A DNA stretch of 64,000 nt from Brevundimonas fontaquae (GTDB taxonomy: Bacteria > Pseudomonadota > Alphaproteobacteria > Caulobacterales > Caulobacteraceae). The notes under the pieces were generated by a model that was not told the DNA's origin, did no database searches, and saw only the letters and a program-made list of their open reading frames with translations. Each line of letters opens with the position of its first letter. Within the stretch, counting starts at the first letter, position 1. Location: NCBI RefSeq assembly GCF_017086445.1, contig NZ_CP070968.1:186001-250000 (forward strand). Direction: 5' to 3'. Below are positions 10,851 to 18,949 of this stretch, one piece after another. Made by a program: the position numbers and the translations under genes.

Positions 10851-12386
10851 TTAGTCGACCCAGTCCTTCTTGAGGGTGCGCGACGCCCCGATCAGCAGGA
10901 TCGCGGCCAGCACATAGAAGCCCATGCCGGTATAGATGGCCCAGCGCAGGCTTTCCTCTCCGAAGCGCGGGGCCAGCAGGTCGCTCATCCAGCCGAAATA
11001 GTAGAAGCCGACCGCGATCCCGAGCAGATTGTTCAGCAACAGGAACAGGGCGGAGGCCGTCGAGCGCATGGCCGCGGGCACCAGATGCTGGACCGCCGCC
11101 GTGATCGGACCCAGCCAGGCCAGGTTCAATCCGGTCGGCAACAGGAAGATCAAGAAGGCCAGGGTCAACTGCTGAACGTGGCTGCCGCCGCCGGGCAGAA
11201 CCAGGCCGATCAGCCAGGGCGAGTTCATCGCCAGGATGAAGCACGGCGCCGAGATCAGGAAGGCGATGGCGGGCGTCAGCGGATAGGCGCCCTTGCCCTT
11301 CTTGGACAGCTTGTCGGCGATCATGCCGCCCAGCCAGATGCCCAGGATGCCGCCGATCAGGGCGATGCCGGAATAATAGATGCTGGTCTGTTTCAGGGTC
11401 AGGTCGAAGCTGCGCATGAAGAACAGCGGCAGCCAGCCCGCCACGCCATAGCCGCACACCGACGACGAGGCGGCGCCCAGGCCCAGCAGCCAGAAGCTGG
11501 GCTTCTTGATCACCACCGAGGCGGTGCGCCGCGCGATCATCAGCGATATGCCGATCACCACCGCCAGCAGGCCGCCGAAAGCGAGCACCAGCGGATTGCC
11601 CAGCGACATGCCCATCAGCCAGCTCAAGGCGCCGAGGATCAGCAGACCGGCGCCGAGACCCAGCATGATCTGGGCGGCGATCTTGCCGGCCCGGTCCGTG
11701 CCGACCGGCGCGGCCGCCAGGGCGGCGACCTGAGCCTCGGTCTTGATAGCGTCGGTTCCGCCGCGCCTGGGATCACGCACCGTCAGACGCAGCAGGGGCG
11801 CGACCAGCACGCCCAGCAGGCCGACCACGATGAAGGCGGTGCGCCAGCCGTACGTCGCCGCCAGCAGGCCGCCGACCAGGGTGCCCGCCGCCATTCCCAG
11901 AGGAATCCCGAAGGCGAAGGCCGCCATGGCCCGCGCGCGCTGATGCGGTGGGAAATAGTCGGCGATCAGCGAATAGGCCGGAGCCACGCCGCCCGCCTCG
12001 CCGATGCCCACGCCCATCCGGCACAGGAACAGCTGGCCGAACGACCCGGCCATGCCGCACAGGGCGGTGAAGCCCGACCAGACAGCCAGGGCGCCGGTCA
12101 TGATCCAGACCCGGCTGAACCGGTCCGCCAGCCAGGCCAGGGGAATGGCCAGTGTCGAATAGACCGAGGCGAAGGCGATGCCGCCCAACAGCCCGAACTG
12201 GCTGTCGGACATGCCGAACTCTTCCTTCAACGGCGCGGCCAGGATGCCGATGATCTGGCGATCCAGAAAGTTCAGCATGTAGATCAGGATCAGGACCGCC
12301 AGCACATAGTAGCGGTAGCCAGGCCGCTCAGGCCGCTCAGGCCGCTCGGGCCGCGCCTCCTGGACCGTCAGCGTCTCCGTCGTCAT
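10851..12386 (-). CDS. MFS transporter, Spinster-like
   Basis: A 511-residue major facilitator superfamily protein with about 12 membrane helices. The first helix region carries LNFLDRQIIGILAAPLKEEF and loop 2-3 the MFS motif LADRFSRVWIM, a layout common in Spinster-type transporters. A short N-terminal tail holds a three-fold Glu-Arg-Pro repeat encoded by a 9-bp tandem repeat. The frame is open 26 codons further, but GAGGGGA lies 7 nt before the ATG at 12386 and the upstream part is not transporter-like. It follows a TonB-dependent receptor on the same strand, separated by that gene's terminator, suggesting uptake of a common substrate across both membranes. The substrate is unknown. Confidence 0.86.
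   Translation of the reverse strand: MTTETLTVQEARPERPERPERPGYRYYVLAVLILIYMLNFLDRQIIGILAAPLKEEFGMSDSQFGLLGGIAFASVYSTLAIPLAWLADRFSRVWIMTGALAVWSGFTALCGMAGSFGQLFLCRMGVGIGEAGGVAPAYSLIADYFPPHQRARAMAAFAFGIPLGMAAGTLVGGLLAATYGWRTAFIVVGLLGVLVAPLLRLTVRDPRRGGTDAIKTEAQVAALAAAPVGTDRAGKIAAQIMLGLGAGLLILGALSWLMGMSLGNPLVLAFGGLLAVVIGISLMIARRTASVVIKKPSFWLLGLGAASSSVCGYGVAGWLPLFFMRSFDLTLKQTSIYYSGIALIGGILGIWLGGMIADKLSKKGKGAYPLTPAIAFLISAPCFILAMNSPWLIGLVLPGGGSHVQQLTLAFLIFLLPTGLNLAWLGPITAAVQHLVPAAMRSTASALFLLLNNLLGIAVGFYYFGWMSDLLAPRFGEESLRWAIYTGMGFYVLAAILLIGASRTLKKDWVD
12321..12347 (-). repeat. Three 9-bp tandem repeats in the MFS transporter gene
   Basis: The plus-strand unit AGGCCGCTC occurs three times in a row, encoding the repeated Glu-Arg-Pro tripeptide near the N-terminus of the transporter. 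Copy number could vary by slippage. Confidence 0.85.
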
Positions 12387-12470
12387 CGGCGTTTCCCCTC
12401 GGCGTCTTGTTGTTCGTTGCGGCGAGCCTAGCCGCAAGTCCGGCCTGTGCAAAATAGGCCCCATGAAGCG

Positions 12471-12500
12471 AAAAAGGGCGGCGGCCCGGAGACCGCCGCC
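12471..12500 (-). terminator. Rho-independent terminator after the TonB-dependent receptor
   Basis: On the minus strand an 8-bp perfect stem (GGCGGCGG/CCGCCGCC, 8-nt loop) is followed by CTTTTTCG, 29 bp beyond the receptor stop and upstream of the MFS gene. Confidence 0.88.
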
Positions 12501-12528
12501 CCTCGTCGTCAGGCGTTATGGATGTGGA

Positions 12529-14757
12529 TCAGAAGCGGTAAGTCAGGCGCGCCGAATAGGTAGTCGGCGGACCATAGAAGGCGCTGATCGAGTTGTTGTA
12601 GGTCGCGCCCGGGAAGCTGTAGCCGCCGACCTTGTAGCGGACGTCGGTCAGGTTGCGACCGAACAGGCCGACCTCCCACCGCCTGCTCGGCGCCGTCCAG
12701 ACCACGCTGGCGTCAGCCAGGACGTAGCCCTTCTGATCCAGGATGGGATCGGGCGTGTCGAACAGGTGATAGTCCGAACGGTAGGACAGCGACGGGGTGA
12801 CGCGGATTTCGCCGCCCAGGATGTCGCCGCGCCAGGTCATGCCGTAGTAGGCCGACCATTCCGGCGAGTTCTGCGGCTCGCGCGTGTTCGAGATATCGAC
12901 GGGCGTGCCCGTGATGCGGGTGATGAACTCGTCGAACTCATTCTTCAGATAACCGACCGAGAAGTTGGCGGTGATGTCGCTGGTCAGATAGGCCGACCCT
13001 TCCAGCTCGAAGCCATAGATGGTTGAGGCGCCGGCGTTGTCGACGACCGAGGCGATGCCGACGGCGGGCGGCGTGGCCACCTGCTGGGTCGTGATCTGCT
13101 GGTCCTTGTAGTCCGAATAGAAGATCGCCGAGGCGAAGTTCATGCGGCGGTCGAAGGCCGAGCCCTTCAGGCCGACTTCATAGGTGGTGACCGTCTCGGG
13201 CTGATAGCCGTTGACCGTCTGGGGCACCAAGGCGGCGTCGCCGCGCATGTCCCAGCCGCCCGACTTGAAGCCTTGGCTGACCGAGGCGTAGCCGGTCATC
13301 TCGTCGCTGAAATCATACGAGATGCTGGCGCGCGGCGTGAACTTCTCGAAGGTGTCCGAGGCGGTATAGTTGGTGCGGGTCGCAAAGACGGCGCGCGGCG
13401 TGCCGCCGGTCAGCGGGCTGCGGGTGGCGCCGAGATAGAACTGGCGCAGGACGGCGGCGTCTTTGTCGTCGCGGGTGTAACGGCCGCCCAGCGACAGGTG
13501 CAGGCGATCGGTCAGGTCGTAGCTGAAGTCGCCGAAGATCGAGAAGGACTTGGTGTCCACCGATCCCGCCGCCGCAATCGACAGACCCAGGTTGCCGGCG
13601 ATGGTGTCGAAGACGCCTGACGACGTGCCGTCCAGATAATAGACGCCGGCCACGCCGGACCAGCGCTCGCCGGTGAAGAGGGCCTGGAACTCCTGGCTGA
13701 ACTGGTGGTCGGCGTAGATAGCCGGCACATCCAGGGTCGGGTTCGGCGTCTGGTCGAAGTCGATGATGGTGGCGGTGTCGCCCGAACGATAAGCCGAGAT
13801 CGACTTCAGGGTCAGCATGTCGTTGACCCGGTATTCGCCGGTCAGGGCCACGCCCTCCGTCACGACCTTCTGCTCGCCGGTGATGCCGGCGTAGGTATCA
13901 TATTTGCCGGCTGGCGCACGCCACAGGCCGTCGGTCGAGGTGACCTCACGGTGGCCGTGGCGGGGGCTGGAGTCGTCCTCGACCCGGTCCCAGGCCAGGC
14001 GGAAGAACAGGTTGTCGTTTGGCGTCCATTCCGCGCTGGCGCGATAGGCGGTGACGTCCTTGTCGTACTGGTCCTGACCGGTGTTCAGATTCTTTCCGTA
14101 GCCGTCGTGGTTATAGGTGGCGACCGCACCGCCGATGGCGAAGGTCTGGCCGACCGGGACCGAACCCGACAGCAGGAAGTTGTGCTCGTTATAGGCGCCG
14201 ACCTCAGCGCGTGTGGTCAGGCTGGGATCCTGGCCCAGACGTTTCGTGACGTATTTAATCGCGCCGCCAATGGTGTTGCGACCGTAGAGGGTGCCTTGCG
14301 GTCCGCGCAGCACTTCGATGCGCGAGATGTCGAAGATGTCCAGCACGGCCCCCTGCGGACGGGCGACGTAGACGTCGTCGACATAGAGGCCGACCCCCGG
14401 CTCGAAGCCCCACAGCGGATCTTGCTGGCCAACGCCGCGGATGAAGCTGATCAGGGTGGAGTTGGAGCCGCGTGCGATCTGGACCGTGGCGTTCGGCGTC
14501 TGCTGCTGGAGCGCGGTGATGTTGACGGCGCCCGTCTGTTCCAGACGCTCGGCGCTGAGGGCGGACACGGCGATCGGCACATCCTTCAACTGCTCGTCGC
14601 GGCGGCGGGCGGTGACGACGATGTCGTCGACGGTCGCCGCGCTCTGGTCGGCGTTCGCCGCCTGAGCTGCGGCCTCCGCGTCCTGGGCAACCGTGGCCCC
14701 CGCAAGCACGCCCCACGCCGCGCCGGCCAGCAGCGCGCACTTCACATGACGGTTCAT
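12529..14757 (-). CDS. TonB-dependent outer-membrane receptor
   Basis: A 742-residue outer-membrane transporter. It has a signal peptide (MNRHVKCALLAGAAWGVLAGATVAQ), a TonB-box-like stretch (VDDIVVTARRR, about residues 43-53), a plug domain (VPIAVSALSAERLEQTG to EVLRGPQGTLYGRNTIGGAI) and a 22-strand-type barrel ending in a terminal aromatic (YSARLTYRF), as needed for Bam recognition. Such receptors import iron chelates, vitamins or sugars using TonB energy; this sequence resembles the broad FecA/IroN-like group common in caulobacters. A TetR regulator is transcribed divergently 177 bp away and an MFS transporter follows, so the three probably form a regulated uptake unit. Confidence 0.93.
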   Translation of the reverse strand: MNRHVKCALLAGAAWGVLAGATVAQDAEAAAQAANADQSAATVDDIVVTARRRDEQLKDVPIAVSALSAERLEQTGAVNITALQQQTPNATVQIARGSNSTLISFIRGVGQQDPLWGFEPGVGLYVDDVYVARPQGAVLDIFDISRIEVLRGPQGTLYGRNTIGGAIKYVTKRLGQDPSLTTRAEVGAYNEHNFLLSGSVPVGQTFAIGGAVATYNHDGYGKNLNTGQDQYDKDVTAYRASAEWTPNDNLFFRLAWDRVEDDSSPRHGHREVTSTDGLWRAPAGKYDTYAGITGEQKVVTEGVALTGEYRVNDMLTLKSISAYRSGDTATIIDFDQTPNPTLDVPAIYADHQFSQEFQALFTGERWSGVAGVYYLDGTSSGVFDTIAGNLGLSIAAAGSVDTKSFSIFGDFSYDLTDRLHLSLGGRYTRDDKDAAVLRQFYLGATRSPLTGGTPRAVFATRTNYTASDTFEKFTPRASISYDFSDEMTGYASVSQGFKSGGWDMRGDAALVPQTVNGYQPETVTTYEVGLKGSAFDRRMNFASAIFYSDYKDQQITTQQVATPPAVGIASVVDNAGASTIYGFELEGSAYLTSDITANFSVGYLKNEFDEFITRITGTPVDISNTREPQNSPEWSAYYGMTWRGDILGGEIRVTPSLSYRSDYHLFDTPDPILDQKGYVLADASVVWTAPSRRWEVGLFGRNLTDVRYKVGGYSFPGATYNNSISAFYGPPTTYSARLTYRF

Positions 14758-14934
14758 GATCCTAGACCCCTTTGTCGTTTCCAGCCCGATGGACGCTTTT
14801 ATTCAGCGTTCAATGATTTTCACGGAACCTACCCGGTTTCGGCCGTCTGTCAAACACTGGACTTACGCAGCGTCACTTGGGTCGTCGACCGTGGCGCCGT
14901 TGCACCGCCGCGGTCGTGCGCCTAGCCTTGCCGG

Positions 14935-15693
14935 ATGAGCAAGCCAGACGCCGCCGCCCCCCTTCCCCGCCCCGTCGCCGCCGCGCGTCGCAAGGCGGCG
15001 GGCGCTGCGCCGGCGCGACGCGGCCGCCCGCCCAAGACCGAGGCCAAGGCGGCGGGCGAGACGCGCGATCTGATCCTGGATGCGGCCGAGGACCTGTTTT
15101 CCAAACACGGCTTCTACGGCGTCACCATCCGCGAGGTGGCGCGCGAGGCGGGCGTGGATACGGCCCTGGTCCACTACTATTTCGGCGCCAAGCGCGAGCT
15201 GTTCGACGCCGTCTTCCTGCGCCGGGCCGAGGTCTGGAACGACGACCGCGTCGCCGCAATCGACCGCTATGCCGAGACGGCGGGCGACGACATGACGCTG
15301 GAGGGCTTGCTGGAAGCCTTCCTGCGGCCGCCGTTCGAATGGTCGTTGAAGGGCGGACCGGGCTGGAAACATTATTCCGCCCTGGTGGCACAGACCAACG
15401 CTAACCCCAGTTTCGGCGGCGAGACGATGGCGCGCTATTTCGACCCGGCCATCCACCGGCTGATCGAGCTGATCGCCAAGGTGCTGCCCGGCGCCAGCGA
15501 GGTCGACCTGTACTGGGGCTATCACAATCTATCGGGCGCCCTGACCCTGACGCTGGGCGAGACGGGACGTCTTGACCGGCTTTCGAACGGGCGGGCGCGA
15601 TCGGGGGATTTGGACACGGCCGGCGACTATATGGTCCGGTTCGCGGCGGCCGGGTTCAGGGCCGTGGCGGGTCTGTCAGCACGCCAAGGCTGA
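14935..15693 (+). CDS. TetR/AcrR family transcriptional regulator
   Basis: A 252-residue regulator. After an Ala/Pro/Arg-rich tail (residues 1-40) comes the TetR helix-turn-helix (about 42-90: TRDLILDAAEDLFSKHGFYGVTIREVAREAGVDTALVHYYFGAKRELF), then a helical ligand and dimer domain. It is divergent from the TonB receptor, and the 177-bp gap between them would hold the operator for both; repression of the receptor and MFS genes until a ligand binds is the likely role, by context only. The ATG at 14935 follows a weak CCGG sequence; the low-complexity N-terminus leaves later starts possible. Confidence 0.88.
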   Translation: MSKPDAAAPLPRPVAAARRKAAGAAPARRGRPPKTEAKAAGETRDLILDAAEDLFSKHGFYGVTIREVAREAGVDTALVHYYFGAKRELFDAVFLRRAEVWNDDRVAAIDRYAETAGDDMTLEGLLEAFLRPPFEWSLKGGPGWKHYSALVAQTNANPSFGGETMARYFDPAIHRLIELIAKVLPGASEVDLYWGYHNLSGALTLTLGETGRLDRLSNGRARSGDLDTAGDYMVRFAAAGFRAVAGLSARQG

Positions 15694-15743
15694 TCGCTCA
15701 CGCTAGGGCCGGCGCACGCCCAGCTTTCGCCCGGCCGAAAATC

Positions 15744-16547
15744 ATGGTCTCAAGGCCCGACCGACAGATGCCGAAAGCCGCCATGACGCCCCCTGCCGCC
15801 GACCGCCGCCGCACCTTTCTGCGCGGGCTCATCGTGGCCGCGCTAGGGGGCGTGTTTCTGGCGGTCACCGGTGCCTTCGGCAGCGCGGGCGCATCCTTGC
15901 CCCTGCGTCTCGTCTATTGGGTGCTGGTCATGGTGCTGGGCGGACTGTGGGGCCATCTGTGCGGCCTCGTGGTCAGCCGGTTTGTGGATTCGGATGAGCG
16001 GCCATGGCTGAGCATCGCGGTCATGGTTGTCGTGATCACCGGGCCGCTGTGCGTCATCGTCTGGGCGGCGACGGGACTGTTCTTCGCCCAGAAGCTCTAT
16101 CCGCTGGCGGTGCTGCCGCAGCTGATCGTGCCCGTCGTGGTCATCACGACGGCGGTGACGACGTTGAACGTCTTTTTGGGGCGGGCCGTGCCGGTCCAGA
16201 CCCATGCGGCGCCGCCTGAGACAGCGGCCCGCCCGGTTCGGTTTCTGGACCGTCTGCCCATCAAGCTGAAAGGCGCGACGATCCGGGCGGTGCAGGCTGA
16301 GGACCACTATCTGCGCATCCACACCGACCGGGGATCGGACCTGATCCTGATGCGGCTGTCGGACGCGGTGGAGGAACTGGAGGGGCTGGAGGGCGCCCAG
16401 ACGCACCGCAGCTGGTGGGTGGCGCGCGAGGCGGTGCGCGCCGTCGAACGCGGCGACGGCCGCGCGACCCTGACGCTGGACGGCGGTCTGTCGGCGCCGG
16501 TCAGCCGCCGTTACGCCCGGATGCTGCGCGACGCCGAATGGTGGTGA
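15744..16547 (+). CDS. Membrane-bound LytTR-domain transcriptional regulator
   Basis: A 267-residue protein with four predicted transmembrane helices (about residues 26-47, 55-77, 88-110 and 116-140) fused to a C-terminal LytTR DNA-binding domain (about 165-265: LPIKLKGATIRAVQAEDHYLRIHTDRG). Such proteins sense a membrane signal and bind DNA directly; in alphaproteobacteria some pair with small membrane partners. No kinase is adjacent. Three in-frame ATG codons (15744, 15768, 15783) make the exact start uncertain; the last leaves only a short cytoplasmic tail before the first helix. Target genes are unknown. Confidence 0.85.
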   Translation: MVSRPDRQMPKAAMTPPAADRRRTFLRGLIVAALGGVFLAVTGAFGSAGASLPLRLVYWVLVMVLGGLWGHLCGLVVSRFVDSDERPWLSIAVMVVVITGPLCVIVWAATGLFFAQKLYPLAVLPQLIVPVVVITTAVTTLNVFLGRAVPVQTHAAPPETAARPVRFLDRLPIKLKGATIRAVQAEDHYLRIHTDRGSDLILMRLSDAVEELEGLEGAQTHRSWWVAREAVRAVERGDGRATLTLDGGLSAPVSRRYARMLRDAEWW

Positions 16548-16551
16548 CGCT

Positions 16552-17013
16552 TCAGGGCGCGGGCTGGGTGGTCAGCATCGACGCAGGCGCGGCGCAGCCG
16601 GTCAACTCGTCGTCGCCGATCTCGACCTTGGCCGTCAGCGGATAGGTGCGGTCGCTCATGCCGTCCGAACATTCGGTGGCGATCAGCACGACGTTCAGCG
16701 CCTTGTTCAGATTGGTCGAGCTGGCGAAGGTCGCGACCGTGCCCTGGACCGTCGCGCCATGGTTCGGCGCGCGCTGGGTCGGCTGATCGACGCGGGTGTA
16801 GATCAGGGCGTCCGGCGTGATCTCCACCCCCCAGAAAGGTTCGGTCCCCAGCGCCCGCACCGGCTGGCCCAGATCGACGCCGCTTAGGGTGACGGCGGCC
16901 TGCGGCTGCGGCGCCGGCTTGGGCTTGGAATCCTCGCGGTCGTAACAGGCGCTGAGCGAGAGGCCGGCAAAGGCGATAACAAGCGGGGCGGCGGCGAGCG
17001 GAATGAGGCGCAT
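16552..17013 (-). CDS. COG3650-like envelope lipoprotein
   Basis: A 153-residue predicted lipoprotein: signal peptide with lipobox LSLSAC (Cys23), a Pro/Lys linker, and the conserved GTEPFWGVEI signature (about residues 56-65) seen in COG3650-type membrane-associated proteins and in HslJ/META-like neighbours. The function of the family is not established. The open frame extends to 17661 but runs antisense through the DNA methyltransferase gene; the signal peptide fixes the start at the ATG ending at 17013. It is convergent with the LytTR gene, with a 4-bp gap, and divergent from the methyltransferase. Confidence 0.8.
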   Translation of the reverse strand: MRLIPLAAAPLVIAFAGLSLSACYDREDSKPKPAPQPQAAVTLSGVDLGQPVRALGTEPFWGVEITPDALIYTRVDQPTQRAPNHGATVQGTVATFASSTNLNKALNVVLIATECSDGMSDRTYPLTAKVEIGDDELTGCAAPASMLTTQPAP

Positions 17014-17091
17014 GACGGCTCCTTTGGTTCGGGCGCAGGTGAGGTCCCCGCCGCCCTCGGTCAAGGGGCGCGGCTGGGTTATGCTGGTTCC

Positions 17092-18222
17092 ATGTCGATT
17101 CGCCCCACCGCATTCGAGTTCTTCGCCGGGGGCGGCCTGGCGGGGCTGGGGCTGTCCGCCGCTGGCATCGACACCGTCTTCGCCAACGACATGGACGCGG
17201 CCAAGACGCGCGCCTTTAGAGCCAATCATCCGCATACCCCGTTTCGTCAGGGTGATGTCTGGACCCTGACCACCGAAGATCTGCCGGGGCGGGCCGACTT
17301 GGCCTGGGCCTCGTCGCCCTGTCAGGACGTCAGCCTGGCGGGCGCGCGCGGCGGGCTGGAGGCCGGGCGGTCGGGCGCCTTCTGGGGCTTCTGGCTGCTG
17401 ATGCAGGGGCTGGCGGCCGAGGGACCCAGCCCGCGCGTGATCGTGCTGGAGAACGTCATCGGCCTGCTGACTTCCGGGCCAAGAACCGAAATGGGTCGGG
17501 ATTTCGCGGCCGTCTGCACGGCGATGGTCGAGGCGGGCTATACGGTCGGCGCGCTGGAGATGGACGCCGCCCACTGGCTGCCCCAGTCGCGGCCGCGTCT
17601 GTTCGTGGTGGCCATTCAGGGCGAAGCCCCGCGCGCGGCGGGTCCGACCCAGCCCTTCCATTCAGCGCGTCTCATCGCCGCGCACGCGCGCCTGCCCGAG
17701 GCGGTGAAGGCCGCCTGGGCCTGGTGGTCGCTGCCTGCGCCGTCGCAGCGCAATCTGGACCTGGCGGCCATTCTGGAGCCGGACGACGCCGTCAACTGGC
17801 TGGATGATGCGGACGCCATCCTGGCCCTGGCCGCGCCGCTGCACCGCGCCCGGATCGCGTCGGCCCTGGCGTCTGGCCAGCGTTGCGTCGGCGCCGCCTA
17901 TCGCCGAGTGCGGATCGAGAACGGCCGCAAGGTTCAGCGGCTCGAAATCCGGTTCGATGGTCTGGCCGGATGCCTGCGCACGCCGGCCGGCGGCTCGTCG
18001 CGGCAATATGTGGTGGTGTGCGATCAAGGCCGGGCGCGAGTTCGGCGTCTAACCGGGCGCGAGGCCGCGCGGCTGATGGGCGTGTCGGACGACTATCAGT
18101 TGCCGTCGAGCGAAAGCGCGGCGCTGAAGCTGATGGGCGATGCGGTCGCCGTGCCGGTGGTCAGAGCGCTGGCCGACGGGCTGTTGCTGCCGGCGCTGGT
18201 GGATCGACGCGCCGCCGCCTGA
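17092..18222 (+). CDS. DNA (cytosine-5)-methyltransferase, solitary
   Basis: A 376-residue C5-cytosine methyltransferase. Motif I FFAGGGLAGLGLSAAG binds S-adenosylmethionine; motif IV SPCQD carries the catalytic Cys77; motif VI is LENV; motif VIII is QSRPRLF; the variable target-recognition region spans about residues 190-300; and motifs IX and X are near the end (RRLTGREAARLMGV, LMGDAVAVPVVRALA). No restriction endonuclease gene or Vsr repair gene is adjacent, so it is a lone methyltransferase, perhaps regulatory or a remnant of a restriction system. The recognition sequence cannot be read from the protein. Confidence 0.92.
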   Translation: MSIRPTAFEFFAGGGLAGLGLSAAGIDTVFANDMDAAKTRAFRANHPHTPFRQGDVWTLTTEDLPGRADLAWASSPCQDVSLAGARGGLEAGRSGAFWGFWLLMQGLAAEGPSPRVIVLENVIGLLTSGPRTEMGRDFAAVCTAMVEAGYTVGALEMDAAHWLPQSRPRLFVVAIQGEAPRAAGPTQPFHSARLIAAHARLPEAVKAAWAWWSLPAPSQRNLDLAAILEPDDAVNWLDDADAILALAAPLHRARIASALASGQRCVGAAYRRVRIENGRKVQRLEIRFDGLAGCLRTPAGGSSRQYVVVCDQGRARVRRLTGREAARLMGVSDDYQLPSSESAALKLMGDAVAVPVVRALADGLLLPALVDRRAAA

Positions 18223-18243
18223 CGCCGTCGCTGATCGCCAAGA

Positions 18244-18277
18244 TAAACCACCCCCCGGGACATCGCCCGAGGGGTGG
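18244..18277 (-). terminator. Rho-independent terminator after ydbL
   Basis: On the minus strand a 12-bp stem (CCACCCCTCGGG paired with CCCGGGGGGTGG, one wobble, 6-nt loop) is followed by TTTATCTT. It ends the leftward ydbH-ynbE-ydbL operon and lies between it and the convergent methyltransferase gene. Confidence 0.78.
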
Positions 18278-18290
18278 GAGAAGCGTGGCC

Positions 18291-18650
18291 CTAGCGCTGG
18301 ACCCACTGGCCCTGGGCGTTGCGGTACCATTGGCCCGAGGAGATGCGGGGCAGCAGTTGGGCCTCGAACATCCGGGCCCCTGCGACATCCGCCGAAGTGC
18401 CCGCGTCGGCGGCGCTGCGGGCGTAGGCGGCGCGGCGGCCGGAGTTGGTGGCGTCGACGGCTGCGCGCAGGCTGGCGTCCGAGGTCGGGGTGCGGAAGCC
18501 CAGATAACCGTCGGCCTGCTCACCCACGGTGCCGGCGGCCTTGGCCTGGTCTATCTGCGCCTTCTGGGCGCTGGTCTGGGCGAGGGCGGCGCCCGCGACG
18601 CCCAGAGCCGCAACGGCGGCGCCGATGACGAAGAGTTTGCGGAAGGTCAT
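18291..18650 (-). CDS. ydbL: YdbL family periplasmic protein (DUF1318)
   Basis: A 119-residue secreted protein with a clean signal peptide (MTFRKLFVIGAAVAALGVAGAALA, cut near residue 25) and the DUF1318 pattern: KAAGTVGEQADGYLGF in the middle and QWYRNAQGQWVQR at the C-terminus. In E. coli YdbL is the chaperone-like partner of YdbH and YnbE in a bridge that moves phospholipids to the outer membrane. Here it is the last gene of the matching three-gene operon, 33 bp after ynbE, and is followed by a terminator. Confidence 0.88.
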   Translation of the reverse strand: MTFRKLFVIGAAVAALGVAGAALAQTSAQKAQIDQAKAAGTVGEQADGYLGFRTPTSDASLRAAVDATNSGRRAAYARSAADAGTSADVAGARMFEAQLLPRISSGQWYRNAQGQWVQR

Positions 18651-18683
18651 GTCAGCCTGTCCCTTTCAGAGAGAAGCGGGAAA

Positions 18684-18872
18684 TCAGAAGAGGTTGGGGT
18701 TCTGCTGCAACAGCTGCTGCAGCTCCTGGTCCAGCCGAACGCGCACGTCGGCGTCCAGCTTGGCGTAGATCTGGATCGGCGCGACCTCAAGACGGATGGT
18801 CGGGGCGCAGGCCGCGAGGGCGACGACGACGGCTCCAAAACCGAGGCCGGCCAGTTGGCGCTTGTGGATCAT
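18684..18872 (-). CDS. ynbE: YnbE-like small outer-membrane lipoprotein
   Basis: A 62-residue lipoprotein: signal peptide with lipobox ALAAC (Cys22), then a short mature part (TIRLEVAPIQIYAKLDADVRV, then a Gln/Leu-rich helix to the end). YnbE of E. coli is a similarly small outer-membrane lipoprotein that stacks on the C-terminus of YdbH. An upstream ATG at 18953 would overlap ydbH; GGAG 8 nt before the ATG at 18872 supports the shorter form, which begins with a proper signal peptide. It sits between ydbH and ydbL, the same order as in E. coli. Confidence 0.85.
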   Translation of the reverse strand: MIHKRQLAGLGFGAVVVALAACAPTIRLEVAPIQIYAKLDADVRVRLDQELQQLLQQNPNLF

Positions 18873-18949
18873 GACGTGGGCTCCGGTTCGGCCGAGGGTG
18901 ATGTCTCTAATAGCACGCCGTCCAATGAACGCGCGCTGAATGGTGAAGT

